Below are positions 27,495-36,997 of a stretch of 64,000 nt of DNA, piece by piece. This DNA comes from Actinobacillus porcitonsillarum. GTDB lineage: Bacteria; Pseudomonadota; Gammaproteobacteria; Enterobacterales; Pasteurellaceae. The stretch covers positions 1,685,001-1,749,000 of the forward strand of contig NZ_CP029206.1 in NCBI RefSeq assembly GCF_003101015.1, read 5' to 3'. The notes below the pieces were generated by a model. The model saw only the letters and a program-made list of their open reading frames with translations, was not told where the DNA came from and ran no database searches. The translations under genes were made by a program, and so were the position numbers. Each line of letters begins with the position of its first letter. Position 1 is the first letter of the stretch.

Positions 27495-29477
27495 ATGTTT
27501 CATACAGCAAAAGGAACACCTTACCCAATGGGTTGCACCCATCAAGAATATGAAGGTAAACAAGGATTTAACTTCTCACTGTATTCTTCACAAGCGAGAG
27601 CAGTAGAGCTTTGTTTCTTTGATTCTGTTGGGCAAGAAGTACGATTTCCAATGTATAAAACAGAGGATATTTGGCATATTTGGCTTGCTAATTTAGAGTA
27701 TGGCACGGAATACGGTTTCCGTATTTACGGGAATTCCGAATCTATTAGTAATTTAAATAAATTAATGCTCGATCCTTATGCAAAAGCGGTAAACGGAAAA
27801 CCTGATTTAAGCAATAGTGAGAAGCGGAAATGGTTTCTACTCTCTGATGAGCGAGATAATGCAGCCTTTGCGCCTAAATCAGTTGTAACACAAACAGATT
27901 TTGATTGGGAAGGCGATAAGCCACTCCGAACGCCTTGGGCTGAAACGATTATTTATGAAGTGCATGTGAAAGGGTTTACACAATTGCATTTGGACTTACC
28001 TGAGGAAATCAGAGGTTCTTATGCAGGATTGGCTCATCCTAAAATGATCGCTTATTTAAAAGAGCTCGGCATAACCGCTGTTGAACTATTACCTATCAAT
28101 TATCACTTAGACGAACCGCATTTACAGGAAAAAGGTTTGCAAAATTATTGGGGATATAGCCCGCTTGCAATGTTTGCCGTTGAGTCAAAGTATTGGTCTG
28201 GACGAGAAGGCACAACACCATTAACGGAATTTAAATCTATGGTAAAAGCCTTGCATCAGGCTGGCATTGAAGTGATTTTAGATGTGGTATTTAATCATTC
28301 GGTTGAGTCTGAAAAACATTTTCCAACTTTTTGCCAACGTGGTATTGATGATCGAACGTATTATTGGCAAAACGAAGATGGGGAGTATCACAATTATACC
28401 GGATGTGGTAATTCACTAAATCTTTACCATGACGCTTCTCGTCGCTGGGTATTAGATTGTTTACGCTACTGGGTTGAAGAGTGTCATGTAGATGGTTTCC
28501 GATTCGACTTAGCTTCAACATTAGGCAGAGAGCCTGATTTTAATAAACAAGCACTGTTATTTAGAGAAATTGAACAAGAACCGTGTTTGAAACATTGTAA
28601 ATTGATTGCGGAACCATGGGATATTGGTGGTAATGGTTATCAAGTTGGTAATTTCCCAGCCTATTTTGCCGAATGGAATGACCGTTTCCGTGATGATGTC
28701 ACGAAATTTTGGTTATGGAAAAGCGGAGAGCTCGGCATATTTACAGAACGCTTTGCAGGCTCAAGCGATATTTATAAGTATGATGGACGCTTACCACATC
28801 ACTCAATTAACTTTATTACGGCTCACGATGGTTTTACTTTACGTGATTTAGTAAGTTATAACCATAAACATAATGAAGCAAATGGAGAAAATAACCGTGA
28901 TGGACGTAATGAAAACTACAGTTATAACCACGGTTTTGAAGGCATAGAAAACGTACCACCGATGGTGGAACAAGATCGTATTTTAAGCCGAGCAAGTCTC
29001 ATGATGAGCCTTTTATTAGCGAATGGTACACCGATGTTATTAGCTGGCGATGAATTTGGGCATACTCAATTTGGTAATAACAATGCCTATTGTCAGGATA
29101 ATGAAACGAGTTGGTTGAAATGGGCTCAATTTGATACGGTATTTTTCAATTTCATTAAGCAAACGATTGCATTGAGAAAAAAAATAAGAAGTCTTAATCA
29201 TGATCAATGGTGGAGCATTGAAAATGTGCAACTTTTTAATACGCAAGGCGAATTAATGAATCTTGATGATTGGCATAATAGAGATACCAAGGCAATGCAG
29301 ATTTTATTGGATCATCAATATCTTTTATTAATCAATGCCAAAACAGAATTACAAACCTTTATCTTACCGAAAGGGCGATGGAAGATTGTAGAAGACGCAG
29401 CATTTAATCAAAATCAACGATGGGAAAATGGTTTTCTCACATTAGAAAACGTAGATTTTTGTGTGTTGCAAAAGTGA
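27495..29477 (+). CDS. glgX: Glycogen debranching enzyme GlgX
   Basis: GlgX is an isoamylase-type GH13 enzyme that removes the short branches left by glycogen phosphorylase. The 660 residues match E. coli GlgX (657). Features are the N-terminal CBM48 domain (to about residue 130), then GH13 motifs EVILDVVFNHSVES, VDGFRFDLASTLGR (nucleophile Asp), LIAEPWDIGG (acid Glu) and NFITAHDGFTLRDLVSY. It is the second gene of glgBXCAP. The glgC start is 52 bases further on. Confidence 0.95.
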   Translation: MFHTAKGTPYPMGCTHQEYEGKQGFNFSLYSSQARAVELCFFDSVGQEVRFPMYKTEDIWHIWLANLEYGTEYGFRIYGNSESISNLNKLMLDPYAKAVNGKPDLSNSEKRKWFLLSDERDNAAFAPKSVVTQTDFDWEGDKPLRTPWAETIIYEVHVKGFTQLHLDLPEEIRGSYAGLAHPKMIAYLKELGITAVELLPINYHLDEPHLQEKGLQNYWGYSPLAMFAVESKYWSGREGTTPLTEFKSMVKALHQAGIEVILDVVFNHSVESEKHFPTFCQRGIDDRTYYWQNEDGEYHNYTGCGNSLNLYHDASRRWVLDCLRYWVEECHVDGFRFDLASTLGREPDFNKQALLFREIEQEPCLKHCKLIAEPWDIGGNGYQVGNFPAYFAEWNDRFRDDVTKFWLWKSGELGIFTERFAGSSDIYKYDGRLPHHSINFITAHDGFTLRDLVSYNHKHNEANGENNRDGRNENYSYNHGFEGIENVPPMVEQDRILSRASLMMSLLLANGTPMLLAGDEFGHTQFGNNNAYCQDNETSWLKWAQFDTVFFNFIKQTIALRKKIRSLNHDQWWSIENVQLFNTQGELMNLDDWHNRDTKAMQILLDHQYLLLINAKTELQTFILPKGRWKIVEDAAFNQNQRWENGFLTLENVDFCVLQK

Positions 29478-29529
29478 TCGATTAACGTCGGTTAAGGTTA
29501 AGTTCTTTTATATTACAGGGAGTGGCTAT

Positions 29530-30840
29530 ATGAATAGCAGTATTTCTCAATTACCAAATAGATATGAATTGGTTAAAGATACATTAGTATTGATTCTTGC
29601 CGGAGGGCGAGGTTCAAGATTACATGAGCTTACCGATAAACGTGCAAAACCGGCACTCTATTTCGGCGGTAATCGCCGTATTATTGATTTTGCCTTATCA
29701 AACTGCATTAACTCCGGGTTAAATCGTATCGGCGTTATTACTCAATATGCGGCACATTCTTTACTACGCCATCTACAAACAGGCTGGTCATTCTTACCGC
29801 AAGAACGTGGCGAGTTCGTTGATATGCTTCCTGCTCGTCAGCAAATTGATGATTCAACATGGTATCGTGGCACAGCGGATGCGGTTTATCAAAATATGGC
29901 GATTATTCGTGACCACTATCGTCCAAAATATATTCTTATCTTAGCGGGCGACCATATTTATAAACAAGATTACAGTCAAATGTTGTTAGATCACGTTATG
30001 AGTGGTGCACAATGTACCGTAGGTTGTATTGAAGTTCCTCGTTCAGAAGCCTCAGCATTTGGTGTAATGGCAGTGGATGAAAACTTAAAAGTAAAAGCCT
30101 TCGTTGAAAAACCAAAAGATCCGCCTGCGATGGTAGGCAAACCAGATATTTCATTGGCTTCAATGGGGATCTATGTATTTAATTCAGATTACCTCTATGA
30201 TGTGTTAGAGAGAGAGGTTCACACTCCATGTACTTCTCACGATTTTGGTAAAGATATTCTTCCTAAAGCATTAGAAGAGGGCGTATTATATGCACACCCA
30301 TTTAGCCGTTCTTGTATGGGACGTAACACAGAAGGCGAAATTTATTGGCGTGATGTCGGAACATTAGACAGTTTCTGGCAATCGAATATCGACCTTGTAT
30401 CCGAAAATCCGCAATTGGATATTTATGATCAACGTTGGCCAATTCGAGGTAATCCAGTACAAACGTATCCATCTAAATTCTTCTATAAAAATGCAAGTAT
30501 TCGTCCAGTGGATAACTCATTAATTGCAGGTGGTTGTGTTATTACAGATGCCTCTATTAGCTATTCTGTGTTATTTGATAAAGTGAAAGTTAATGAAGGC
30601 TCTTCCGTAGAATATTCTGTCGTATTGCCTGAAGTGGTTATCGGTAAAAACTGCGTATTAAAAAATTGTATCATTGATCGTCATACAAAAATTCCGGATG
30701 GGATGAAAATCGGTGTGGATTTGGAAGAAGATCGCAAACGTTTCAGAGTAAGTAGCACAGGGAAAGTCGTGCTTGTGACAGCAGCAATGATAAAGAAGTT
30801 AAATGGTGAAAATATTTCTTCTGAAGCGCATTTAGATTAA
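29530..30840 (+). CDS. glgC: Glucose-1-phosphate adenylyltransferase
   Basis: GlgC makes ADP-glucose from glucose-1-phosphate and ATP, the committed and usually allosteric step of glycogen synthesis. The start at 29530 gives MNSSISQLPNRYELVKDTLV and 436 residues; the frame is open 23 codons further upstream, but those overlap glgX and lack family similarity. Motifs are VLILAGGRGSRLHELTDKRAKPAL (nucleotide and activator site), GTADAVYQN, FVEKPKDPP and a C-terminal left-handed beta helix. It lies between glgX and glgA in the operon. Confidence 0.96.
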   Translation: MNSSISQLPNRYELVKDTLVLILAGGRGSRLHELTDKRAKPALYFGGNRRIIDFALSNCINSGLNRIGVITQYAAHSLLRHLQTGWSFLPQERGEFVDMLPARQQIDDSTWYRGTADAVYQNMAIIRDHYRPKYILILAGDHIYKQDYSQMLLDHVMSGAQCTVGCIEVPRSEASAFGVMAVDENLKVKAFVEKPKDPPAMVGKPDISLASMGIYVFNSDYLYDVLEREVHTPCTSHDFGKDILPKALEEGVLYAHPFSRSCMGRNTEGEIYWRDVGTLDSFWQSNIDLVSENPQLDIYDQRWPIRGNPVQTYPSKFFYKNASIRPVDNSLIAGGCVITDASISYSVLFDKVKVNEGSSVEYSVVLPEVVIGKNCVLKNCIIDRHTKIPDGMKIGVDLEEDRKRFRVSSTGKVVLVTAAMIKKLNGENISSEAHLD

Positions 30841-30849
30841 GTTTATGCT

Positions 30850-30882
30850 GAGAAATGCGGAGTAAATCGCTCCGTGTTTCTC
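30850..30882 (+). other. Intra-operon hairpin between glgC and glgA
   Basis: GAGAAA/TTTCTC and CGGAG/CTCCG form a two-part stem with a TG/TG internal loop and TTATTTTA after it. It could be a partial terminator or a processing site that sets synthetic enzymes apart from each other. Confidence 0.6.
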
Positions 30883-30904
30883 TTATTTTATAGGATATAG
30901 AATA

Positions 30905-32347
30905 ATGAGAGTATTACATGTTTGTTCAGAAATCTATCCGTTATTAAAAACCGGTGGATTAGCAGATGTAATGGGCGCATTACCTTTTGCACAAAAAGAG
31001 ATTGGTGTCGATGCACGTATAGTCGTTCCAGGTTTTCCGGCTATTTTTGCAGGTATTGGCGAAACAGCTGTCGTGACAGAATTCCATAATTTTGCTGGAC
31101 ATATCACATTACGTTACGGCGAATATAAAGGCATTGGTGTTTATATTATTGATGCACCTCATCTTTATGCACGAGAAGGCAACCCTTATCATGACCCTTG
31201 GTATAACGACTATATTGATAATTATAAACGCTTTGCGTTATTAGGCTGGGTCGGTGCGGAGTTGGCAACAGGGCTTGATTTTTGGTGGAAAGCAGAAGTG
31301 GTGCATGCACACGACTGGCATGCTGGCTTAGCTTCAGCTTATTTATATCAGAAAGGAAGACCAGCAAAATCTGTCTTCACCATTCATAATTTAGCTTATC
31401 AAGGTAAATTTTCTTATCATCATCTCTTTGAGATTGGTTTGCCGTTAGAAATGTTCCATGTTCATGGATTAGAGCTTTACGGTGAAATGTCTTACTTAAA
31501 AGCTGGGTTATATTACTCAGACGTTTCCACCGCAGTGAGCCCAACCTATGCAAGAGAAATTACTACACCGGAATTTGGCTATGGTTTACAAGGCTTGTTG
31601 AGTGTTCTACGTGATCAAGGTCGTTTAGTCGGTATTTTAAACGGGGTAGATGAGAATATCTGGAGTCCAAGCAAAGATAGCTATATTGAAGACCACTATA
31701 AATTGAAATCAATGGTTGGAAAACGGAAAAATAAAGAAAAATTACAGGCTTATTTTAACCTCCCACAAAATCCGGATACGCTGGTCTTTGTGATGGTCAC
31801 ACGTTTAACGGAGCAAAAAGGTGTTGATCTTCTTATTGACAGTGCAGAAAGTATTGTACAACAAGGAGGACAGTTAATTATTTTAGGATCGGGTTCTCCG
31901 CACATGGAATATCATCTCAATCAATTAGCACAGCATTATCCGGAGCATATTGGTGTAAAAATTGGTTATGATGAAGCATTATCCCACTTACTCATTGCAG
32001 GTGGTGATGTGATTTTAGTGCCAAGCCGTTTTGAACCTTGTGGTTTAACACAACTTTATGGTTTGAAATACGGAACATTACCGCTAGTACGAGCAACAGG
32101 TGGACTCGCAGATACAGTAGTTGATAGCACATTAGAAAACATAAAATCTCGTACAGCAACGGGATTTGTTTTCCATGACGCAACGAAAGACGATCTCTGC
32201 AAAGCAATTTCGAATGCATTTGCTTTATGGCAAAAACAACGTTCATGGTTTAGCGTTCGAACCATTGCCATGGAACAAGATTTCAGCTGGCAGATTTCAG
32301 CATTACAGTATCAAAAACTTTATGAACGTTTGCTCGGACATCATTAA
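30905..32347 (+). CDS. glgA: Glycogen synthase (ADP-glucose)
   Basis: GlgA extends alpha-1,4-glucan chains from ADP-glucose. The 480-residue GT5 enzyme has the ADP-binding KTGGLADVMGALP at residues 15-27, HAHDWHAGLA, FTIHNLAYQG and, in the C-terminal half, LPSRFEPCGLTQLYGLKYG-type donor-site residues (ILVPSRFEPCGLTQLYG). Length is typical (477 in E. coli). It is 64 bases after glgC with a hairpin in the gap, and 29 bases before glgP. Confidence 0.96.
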   Translation: MRVLHVCSEIYPLLKTGGLADVMGALPFAQKEIGVDARIVVPGFPAIFAGIGETAVVTEFHNFAGHITLRYGEYKGIGVYIIDAPHLYAREGNPYHDPWYNDYIDNYKRFALLGWVGAELATGLDFWWKAEVVHAHDWHAGLASAYLYQKGRPAKSVFTIHNLAYQGKFSYHHLFEIGLPLEMFHVHGLELYGEMSYLKAGLYYSDVSTAVSPTYAREITTPEFGYGLQGLLSVLRDQGRLVGILNGVDENIWSPSKDSYIEDHYKLKSMVGKRKNKEKLQAYFNLPQNPDTLVFVMVTRLTEQKGVDLLIDSAESIVQQGGQLIILGSGSPHMEYHLNQLAQHYPEHIGVKIGYDEALSHLLIAGGDVILVPSRFEPCGLTQLYGLKYGTLPLVRATGGLADTVVDSTLENIKSRTATGFVFHDATKDDLCKAISNAFALWQKQRSWFSVRTIAMEQDFSWQISALQYQKLYERLLGHH

Positions 32348-32376
32348 TTATTTTACTCATTTAGGAGCTCTTATAT

Positions 32377-34842
32377 ATGGTAATCGATAATATTGATTTT
32401 CCATTTTCTTATAATCGCCCAGAACATACGACCGATTCGTTGAAAAAGGCGATTGTTTATAAACTTATCTTCTTAATCGGGCGCTCACCACAAGAGGCAA
32501 GCCAACGAGACTGGTTAAATGCCACGTTATATGCGGTACGTGATTTAGTAACAGAAGGCTGGATTTCGACCGCTCGTCAAGCTCGAGCAGATGAGACTCG
32601 CCGTGTTTACTACCTTTCAATGGAATTTTTGATTGGTCGAACTTTATCAAATGCACTCATTGCAGAAGGACTTTATGACCTCGCTAAAGATGCACTTTCT
32701 GAGTTAAAAGTTGATTTAGAAGAAATTTTAGAGAAAGAAGTTGATCCGGGTTTAGGAAATGGAGGTTTAGGTCGTTTAGCCGCGTGCTTTATGGATTCGA
32801 TTGCCACATTGGGTATTCCGGCAATGGGTTATGGTATTCGTTATGAATACGGCATGTTCCGTCAAAAAATTGAAGATGGTCGCCAAGTTGAAAAACCGGA
32901 TGCATGGTTAGAGAAGGGCGCACCTTGGGAGTTTATGCGTCCTTCTAAACGTTTCCATATTCGTTTTGGCGGACATATTTATTTTGAAGGTAAGAAATGT
33001 ATTTGGAATCACGGCGAAGAAATTACCGCATTAGCCTACGACCAAATGATTCCAGGCTATGATAATGATTCGGCTGCAACGCTACGCCTTTGGAGCGCTT
33101 ATGCAGGCGATGTATTTAATTTGCAAGACTTCAACCGTGGGGACTATTTCCGTGCGATAGAAAACCGCTCTTCAACCGAAAATGTTTCTCGTGTACTTTA
33201 TCCTGATGATTCTACTTCAGCAGGGCGTGAATTACGTTTACGTCAAGAGTATTTCTTAGTATCTGCATCATTACAAGATATTTTGAAACGTCATAAACGC
33301 ACACACGGTACGCTTGAAAATTTAGCGGATAAGGTTGCTATCCATTTAAATGATACGCACCCGGCTTTAGCTATTCCTGAATTGATGTATATCTTGGTCG
33401 ATCAAGAAGGCTTCTCGTGGCAACACGCTTGGGATATGTGTCGTCGTATTTTCTCCTACACCTGCCATACTTTAATGTCAGAAGCATTAGAAACGTGGCC
33501 GGTCGAAATGATGGCGAAAATCCTACCACGTCATTTACAGATCATCTTTGAAATCAACGATCATTTCTTAGATTACGTGAGAAAACACGTAACAGACGAA
33601 CACGATTTTATCCGCCGTGTTTCACTTATCGAAGAAGGTGATTATCGTAAAGTTCGTATGGGTTGGTTATCCGTGGTTGGTTCGCACAAAATCAATGGTG
33701 TAGCCGCAATTCATTCTGATTTAATGGTTACTTCAACCTTCGCTGATTTTGCTCGTATCTATCCAGAACGTTTTACTAACGTAACTAATGGTATTACACC
33801 TCGTCGTTGGATTGCTGTGGCAAACCCAGATTTATCTGCGCTATTTGATAAATATATCGGTAAAGAGTGGCGTCGCGATCTCAGTCAATTAGAACAACTG
33901 AAGGCGCATATTCAAAAAGCTGATTTCAAAGCGGCTATTCCACAAATTAAATATGCGAATAAAGTTCGTTTAGCAGAATATGTGAAGAAAACGCTAGGTA
34001 TTGAGCTTGATCCAAATGCATTATTTGATGTTCAAGTAAAACGTATCCACGAGTACAAACGTCAAATTCTAAACGTATTACATATTGTTACCCGTTATAA
34101 CGAGATGTTGGCAAATCCGGAAAAAGATTGGACACCTCGTGTCTTTATCTTAGCAGGTAAAGCAGCTTCAGCATATTATGCAGCAAAACAAACCATTCAT
34201 TTAATCAATAATGTGGCGAATATCATCAATAACGATGAACGCTTAAAAGGACGTTTAAAAGTCGTCTTTATTCCAAATTACAGCGTAAGTTTGGCACAGT
34301 TAATTATTCCGGCGGCAGATATTTCTGAACAGATTTCATTAGCAGGTACAGAAGCATCGGGTACAAGTAATATGAAATTCGCCTTAAATGGCGCATTAAC
34401 GTTAGGTACGTTAGATGGTGCGAATGTGGAAATTCTTGAGAATGTAGGCAACGATCATATCTTCATTTTCGGTAATACCGTTGAGCAAGTAGAAGCATTA
34501 CGCCGTCAAGGTTATCGTCCATTTGAAATTTATCAAGCAGATGAGCAACTTCGCCAGGTTGTAGATCAAATTACGTCCGGTTATTTCTCACCAAATGACC
34601 CGAACCGTTATCAAGATCTCTTAAATAACTTATGCTACCACGATTATTACCAAGCATTCGCAGACTACCGTAGCTATGTGGAGGCACAAAAAGCGGTTGA
34701 TGTGAAATATCAAGACCAAGCTGCTTGGGTAGAAAGCGCAATTCAAAATATTGTGAATATGAGTTTCTTCTCTTCAGATAGAACCATTGCAGAATATGCA
34801 GAAAAAATCTGGAAAGTAGAACCACTTAAATTAGGTGCATAA
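32377..34842 (+). CDS. glgP: Glycogen/maltodextrin phosphorylase
   Basis: GlgP releases glucose-1-phosphate from glycogen chain ends using inorganic phosphate and PLP. The 821-residue GT35 protein starts at ATG 32377 behind TAGGAG. It has the N-terminal [16 protein letters not shown] block, HLNDTHPA, and the C-terminal PLP-lysine signature [28 protein letters not shown] (split here only for description), near residue 660. It is the last gene of the operon, which thus encodes both synthesis (glgB, C, A) and breakdown (glgX, P). A strong terminator follows. Confidence 0.95.
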   Translation: MVIDNIDFPFSYNRPEHTTDSLKKAIVYKLIFLIGRSPQEASQRDWLNATLYAVRDLVTEGWISTARQARADETRRVYYLSMEFLIGRTLSNALIAEGLYDLAKDALSELKVDLEEILEKEVDPGLGNGGLGRLAACFMDSIATLGIPAMGYGIRYEYGMFRQKIEDGRQVEKPDAWLEKGAPWEFMRPSKRFHIRFGGHIYFEGKKCIWNHGEEITALAYDQMIPGYDNDSAATLRLWSAYAGDVFNLQDFNRGDYFRAIENRSSTENVSRVLYPDDSTSAGRELRLRQEYFLVSASLQDILKRHKRTHGTLENLADKVAIHLNDTHPALAIPELMYILVDQEGFSWQHAWDMCRRIFSYTCHTLMSEALETWPVEMMAKILPRHLQIIFEINDHFLDYVRKHVTDEHDFIRRVSLIEEGDYRKVRMGWLSVVGSHKINGVAAIHSDLMVTSTFADFARIYPERFTNVTNGITPRRWIAVANPDLSALFDKYIGKEWRRDLSQLEQLKAHIQKADFKAAIPQIKYANKVRLAEYVKKTLGIELDPNALFDVQVKRIHEYKRQILNVLHIVTRYNEMLANPEKDWTPRVFILAGKAASAYYAAKQTIHLINNVANIINNDERLKGRLKVVFIPNYSVSLAQLIIPAADISEQISLAGTEASGTSNMKFALNGALTLGTLDGANVEILENVGNDHIFIFGNTVEQVEALRRQGYRPFEIYQADEQLRQVVDQITSGYFSPNDPNRYQDLLNNLCYHDYYQAFADYRSYVEAQKAVDVKYQDQAAWVESAIQNIVNMSFFSSDRTIAEYAEKIWKVEPLKLGA

Positions 34843-34870
34843 GATTTTGATTTATTGATTTTGGATTTAT

Positions 34871-34900
34871 AAGGGCGAAAGATTTTCGCCCTTATTTTTT
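34871..34900 (+). terminator. Terminator of the glg operon
   Basis: AAGGGCGAAA/TTTTCGCCCTT stem with a two-base loop, followed by ATTTTTT. Confidence 0.92.
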
Positions 34901-34901
34901 A

Positions 34902-35053
34902 CCCTCGCCCCTTGTGGGAGAGGGAAAGATTTTGCTTCGTTTAGAAGCAAAATCAGGGAGAGGGGTAAATTCCTTTCTGGAAGTTCCCCCTCTCTCTGCC
35001 TACGGCTGCTAAACGCATCCTTCGGCTGTCTCTCTCCCACAAGGGGAGAGAGT
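34902..35053. repeat. Dispersed 150-bp intergenic repeat, copy 1
   Basis: Starts with CCCTCGCCCCTTGTGGGAG and ends with the inverted counterpart CTCTCTCCCACAAGGGGAG. Internally it holds a hairpin at 34929-34955 (GATTTTGCTTC/GAAGCAAAATC) and CCCCCTCTCTCTGCCTACGG (34986-35005), shared with copy 2 at 42762-42915. No ORF of note. Lies between glgP and dld, filling most of that 295-base gap. Confidence 0.85.
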
Positions 35054-35125
35054 AAGCATATTGCGGCTTATAAACTAGTTGTGAAAATAACTAATTTTAA
35101 ATTAGCAAAATTCTCAAGAAATTCA

Positions 35126-35134
35126 ACCGCTTGT
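35126..35134 (-). repeat. DNA uptake signal sequence
   Basis: ACCGCTTGT core with an AAAATTCTCAAGAAATT tract on its upstream side, just after the 3' end of dld. Confidence 0.75.
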
Positions 35135-35137
35135 AAA

Positions 35138-36832
35138 TTATTCCACCCAGTATTTTTTCTTCGAGGTTTGTCCAATACCCGGGTTAAAGCTGTTTGTCGG
35201 ATCAAGCGCTTTATAGAACTTACGTAAGGTTGGTTTCGCTTCGTATAAATGACCAACATTATGTTCTGCCGGATATTGCGCACCACGTTGGTCGAGTAGT
35301 TTTAACATCTCGTGTTCTAATTCAACACAATCATTGCCTTTTTTCACAATATAATCTTGGTGGAAAACGTGGCACATAAAGTGTCCATAATAGAGTTTAT
35401 GGCTGATTTTATTATCAATTTCTGGCGGTAAATGCTCAAACCATTCACTATCATTGCGGCGTAATGCAATATCTAACGCAACAATATCTTCAACTTCTTT
35501 TTCGTGAATGGCACGATAACGAATTGCTGCAGAAGCAACAGCAAAGCGGTGGAGCATTGCCGCTTGGGTTTCTACCGCATTACATTCAAAATAACCCCCT
35601 TTTGTGCTATCGCTAAAGTATGTGCTTAAAAATTCTCGAGCTTCATTTACGCCTTTACCGCCCATTTTGACAATTAAATGGTGCTCATAGCGATCACGAT
35701 ATTCCCACAAACTTTTTGGTAAATGCTCCGGTAAAACCTTTGACACAAGTTGCATAAATTTATCGCTTAAATGTTGAGGTAAGAACGGGACTTTTTTTCC
35801 TAAACGATCCACATTCGCTTTAAGCGCAAAGAGTTTTGGTAACCAGTGCGTACCAAATTTCTTAATTACCCAGAAAGTGTCTTTTCCATAGCGAGCGGCA
35901 ATATCAAAAGCATCACGATGGATATATTCACCTGAAATTGGCAGTTGTTCGAAATTTGCTAACATATGACGGCGAACATCATTTAAGACAGAAGTTTGGT
36001 TTGTACCAATATAGAAAACCGCTGTTTCTCGCTCAAGAGGGAAGGTATCTAAGCGAACCGCAAAAATCGCTAATTTACCTGCACTACCTGAAGCCTCATA
36101 ATGACGGGCAGGATCGGCATTAAAACGAGCAGGGGAGTTTTCATCAACTTGGCGCACGTGGTTACAATAACTATGATCGTGTCCTTTACCGCAATCAAGC
36201 GTAATATCTTTTTGTTGGTAATGTTGCCCTTGTAGGTTAGTTAAAATTTCTTCAGGTGTCGAACCTAAATCAATACCGAGATGGTTTTTTAACTCCAGTT
36301 CGCCGTGCTCATTTAATTGGGCATACAACGCCATCTCAGTATAAGCCGGCCCACGTTGAACAAGCGCACCGCCGGAGTTATTACAAATCCCACCAATAAC
36401 AGAAGCCCCAATGCAAGATGAACCAATGACAGAGTGAGGTTCACGGCTATGGGGCTTCAATTTATTTTCAAGTTCATTAAGTGTAGATCCGGGAAGACAG
36501 ACGACTTGCGTTGCATTATTGATGAGTTGAATACCATCAATACGCATTGCATTGATAATGACAATATCCCGATCATAGTCATTTCCACTTGGTGTTGAAC
36601 CGCCCGTTAGACCGGTATTTGCCGCTTGATTGATGACAATAACATCGTGTGCAACGCAGGCTTTTAAAACTTTCCAGAATTCTAATAAGGTTGCAGGTCG
36701 CACTACGGCGAGAGCATTTCCCGTACCAAAGCGATAACCGCTTCGATAGGCTTCTGTTTTAGCTGGATCGGTAATAATATATTGCCCACCGACAATTTCG
36801 GTAAGGGTAGAGATGAGTTGTTGAGCAGACAT
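35138..36832 (-). CDS. dld: Quinone-dependent D-lactate dehydrogenase
   Basis: Dld is a peripheral membrane FAD enzyme that oxidises D-lactate to pyruvate and passes electrons to quinones. The 564 residues match E. coli Dld (571). It has the N-terminal FAD-binding PCMH domain with NQAANTGLTGGSTPSGNDYD and IGSSCIGASVIGGICNNSGG, and the C-terminal membrane-binding and substrate domains (LYGHFMCHVFHQDYI-type block near residue 480). AGAGGA lies nine bases before the ATG. It is a single-gene unit. Lactate is an abundant host carbon source for Pasteurellaceae. Confidence 0.95.
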   Translation of the reverse strand: MSAQQLISTLTEIVGGQYIITDPAKTEAYRSGYRFGTGNALAVVRPATLLEFWKVLKACVAHDVIVINQAANTGLTGGSTPSGNDYDRDIVIINAMRIDGIQLINNATQVVCLPGSTLNELENKLKPHSREPHSVIGSSCIGASVIGGICNNSGGALVQRGPAYTEMALYAQLNEHGELELKNHLGIDLGSTPEEILTNLQGQHYQQKDITLDCGKGHDHSYCNHVRQVDENSPARFNADPARHYEASGSAGKLAIFAVRLDTFPLERETAVFYIGTNQTSVLNDVRRHMLANFEQLPISGEYIHRDAFDIAARYGKDTFWVIKKFGTHWLPKLFALKANVDRLGKKVPFLPQHLSDKFMQLVSKVLPEHLPKSLWEYRDRYEHHLIVKMGGKGVNEAREFLSTYFSDSTKGGYFECNAVETQAAMLHRFAVASAAIRYRAIHEKEVEDIVALDIALRRNDSEWFEHLPPEIDNKISHKLYYGHFMCHVFHQDYIVKKGNDCVELEHEMLKLLDQRGAQYPAEHNVGHLYEAKPTLRKFYKALDPTNSFNPGIGQTSKKKYWVE

Positions 36833-36959
36833 AGTTTGTTATCCTCTTGTAAAAAGAATTAACAATATCATAACCAACACTTGCGCATTTGTTAAGCGAA
36901 AAAAGAGAAATAAGCGGTCAAATTTAGAGGATTTTTTGCAAATAGGGAGAGCGGAGAAG

Positions 36960-36990
36960 CAAAAGGCTCCCAAACGGGAGCCTATTTATA
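36960..36990 (-). terminator. Terminator after pta
   Basis: AGGCTCCC/GGGAGCCT stem (36964-36971, 36976-36983) with a four-base loop and TTTTGCTT on the minus-strand 3' side. Confidence 0.85.
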
Positions 36991-36997
36991 AAAGCAA

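Noticed and set aside
34902..35053. CRISPR-like array in the repeat-rich gap between glgP and dld.
   Set aside because: The stretch is one palindromic element with a second copy elsewhere, not regularly spaced direct repeats, and no cas gene is present.
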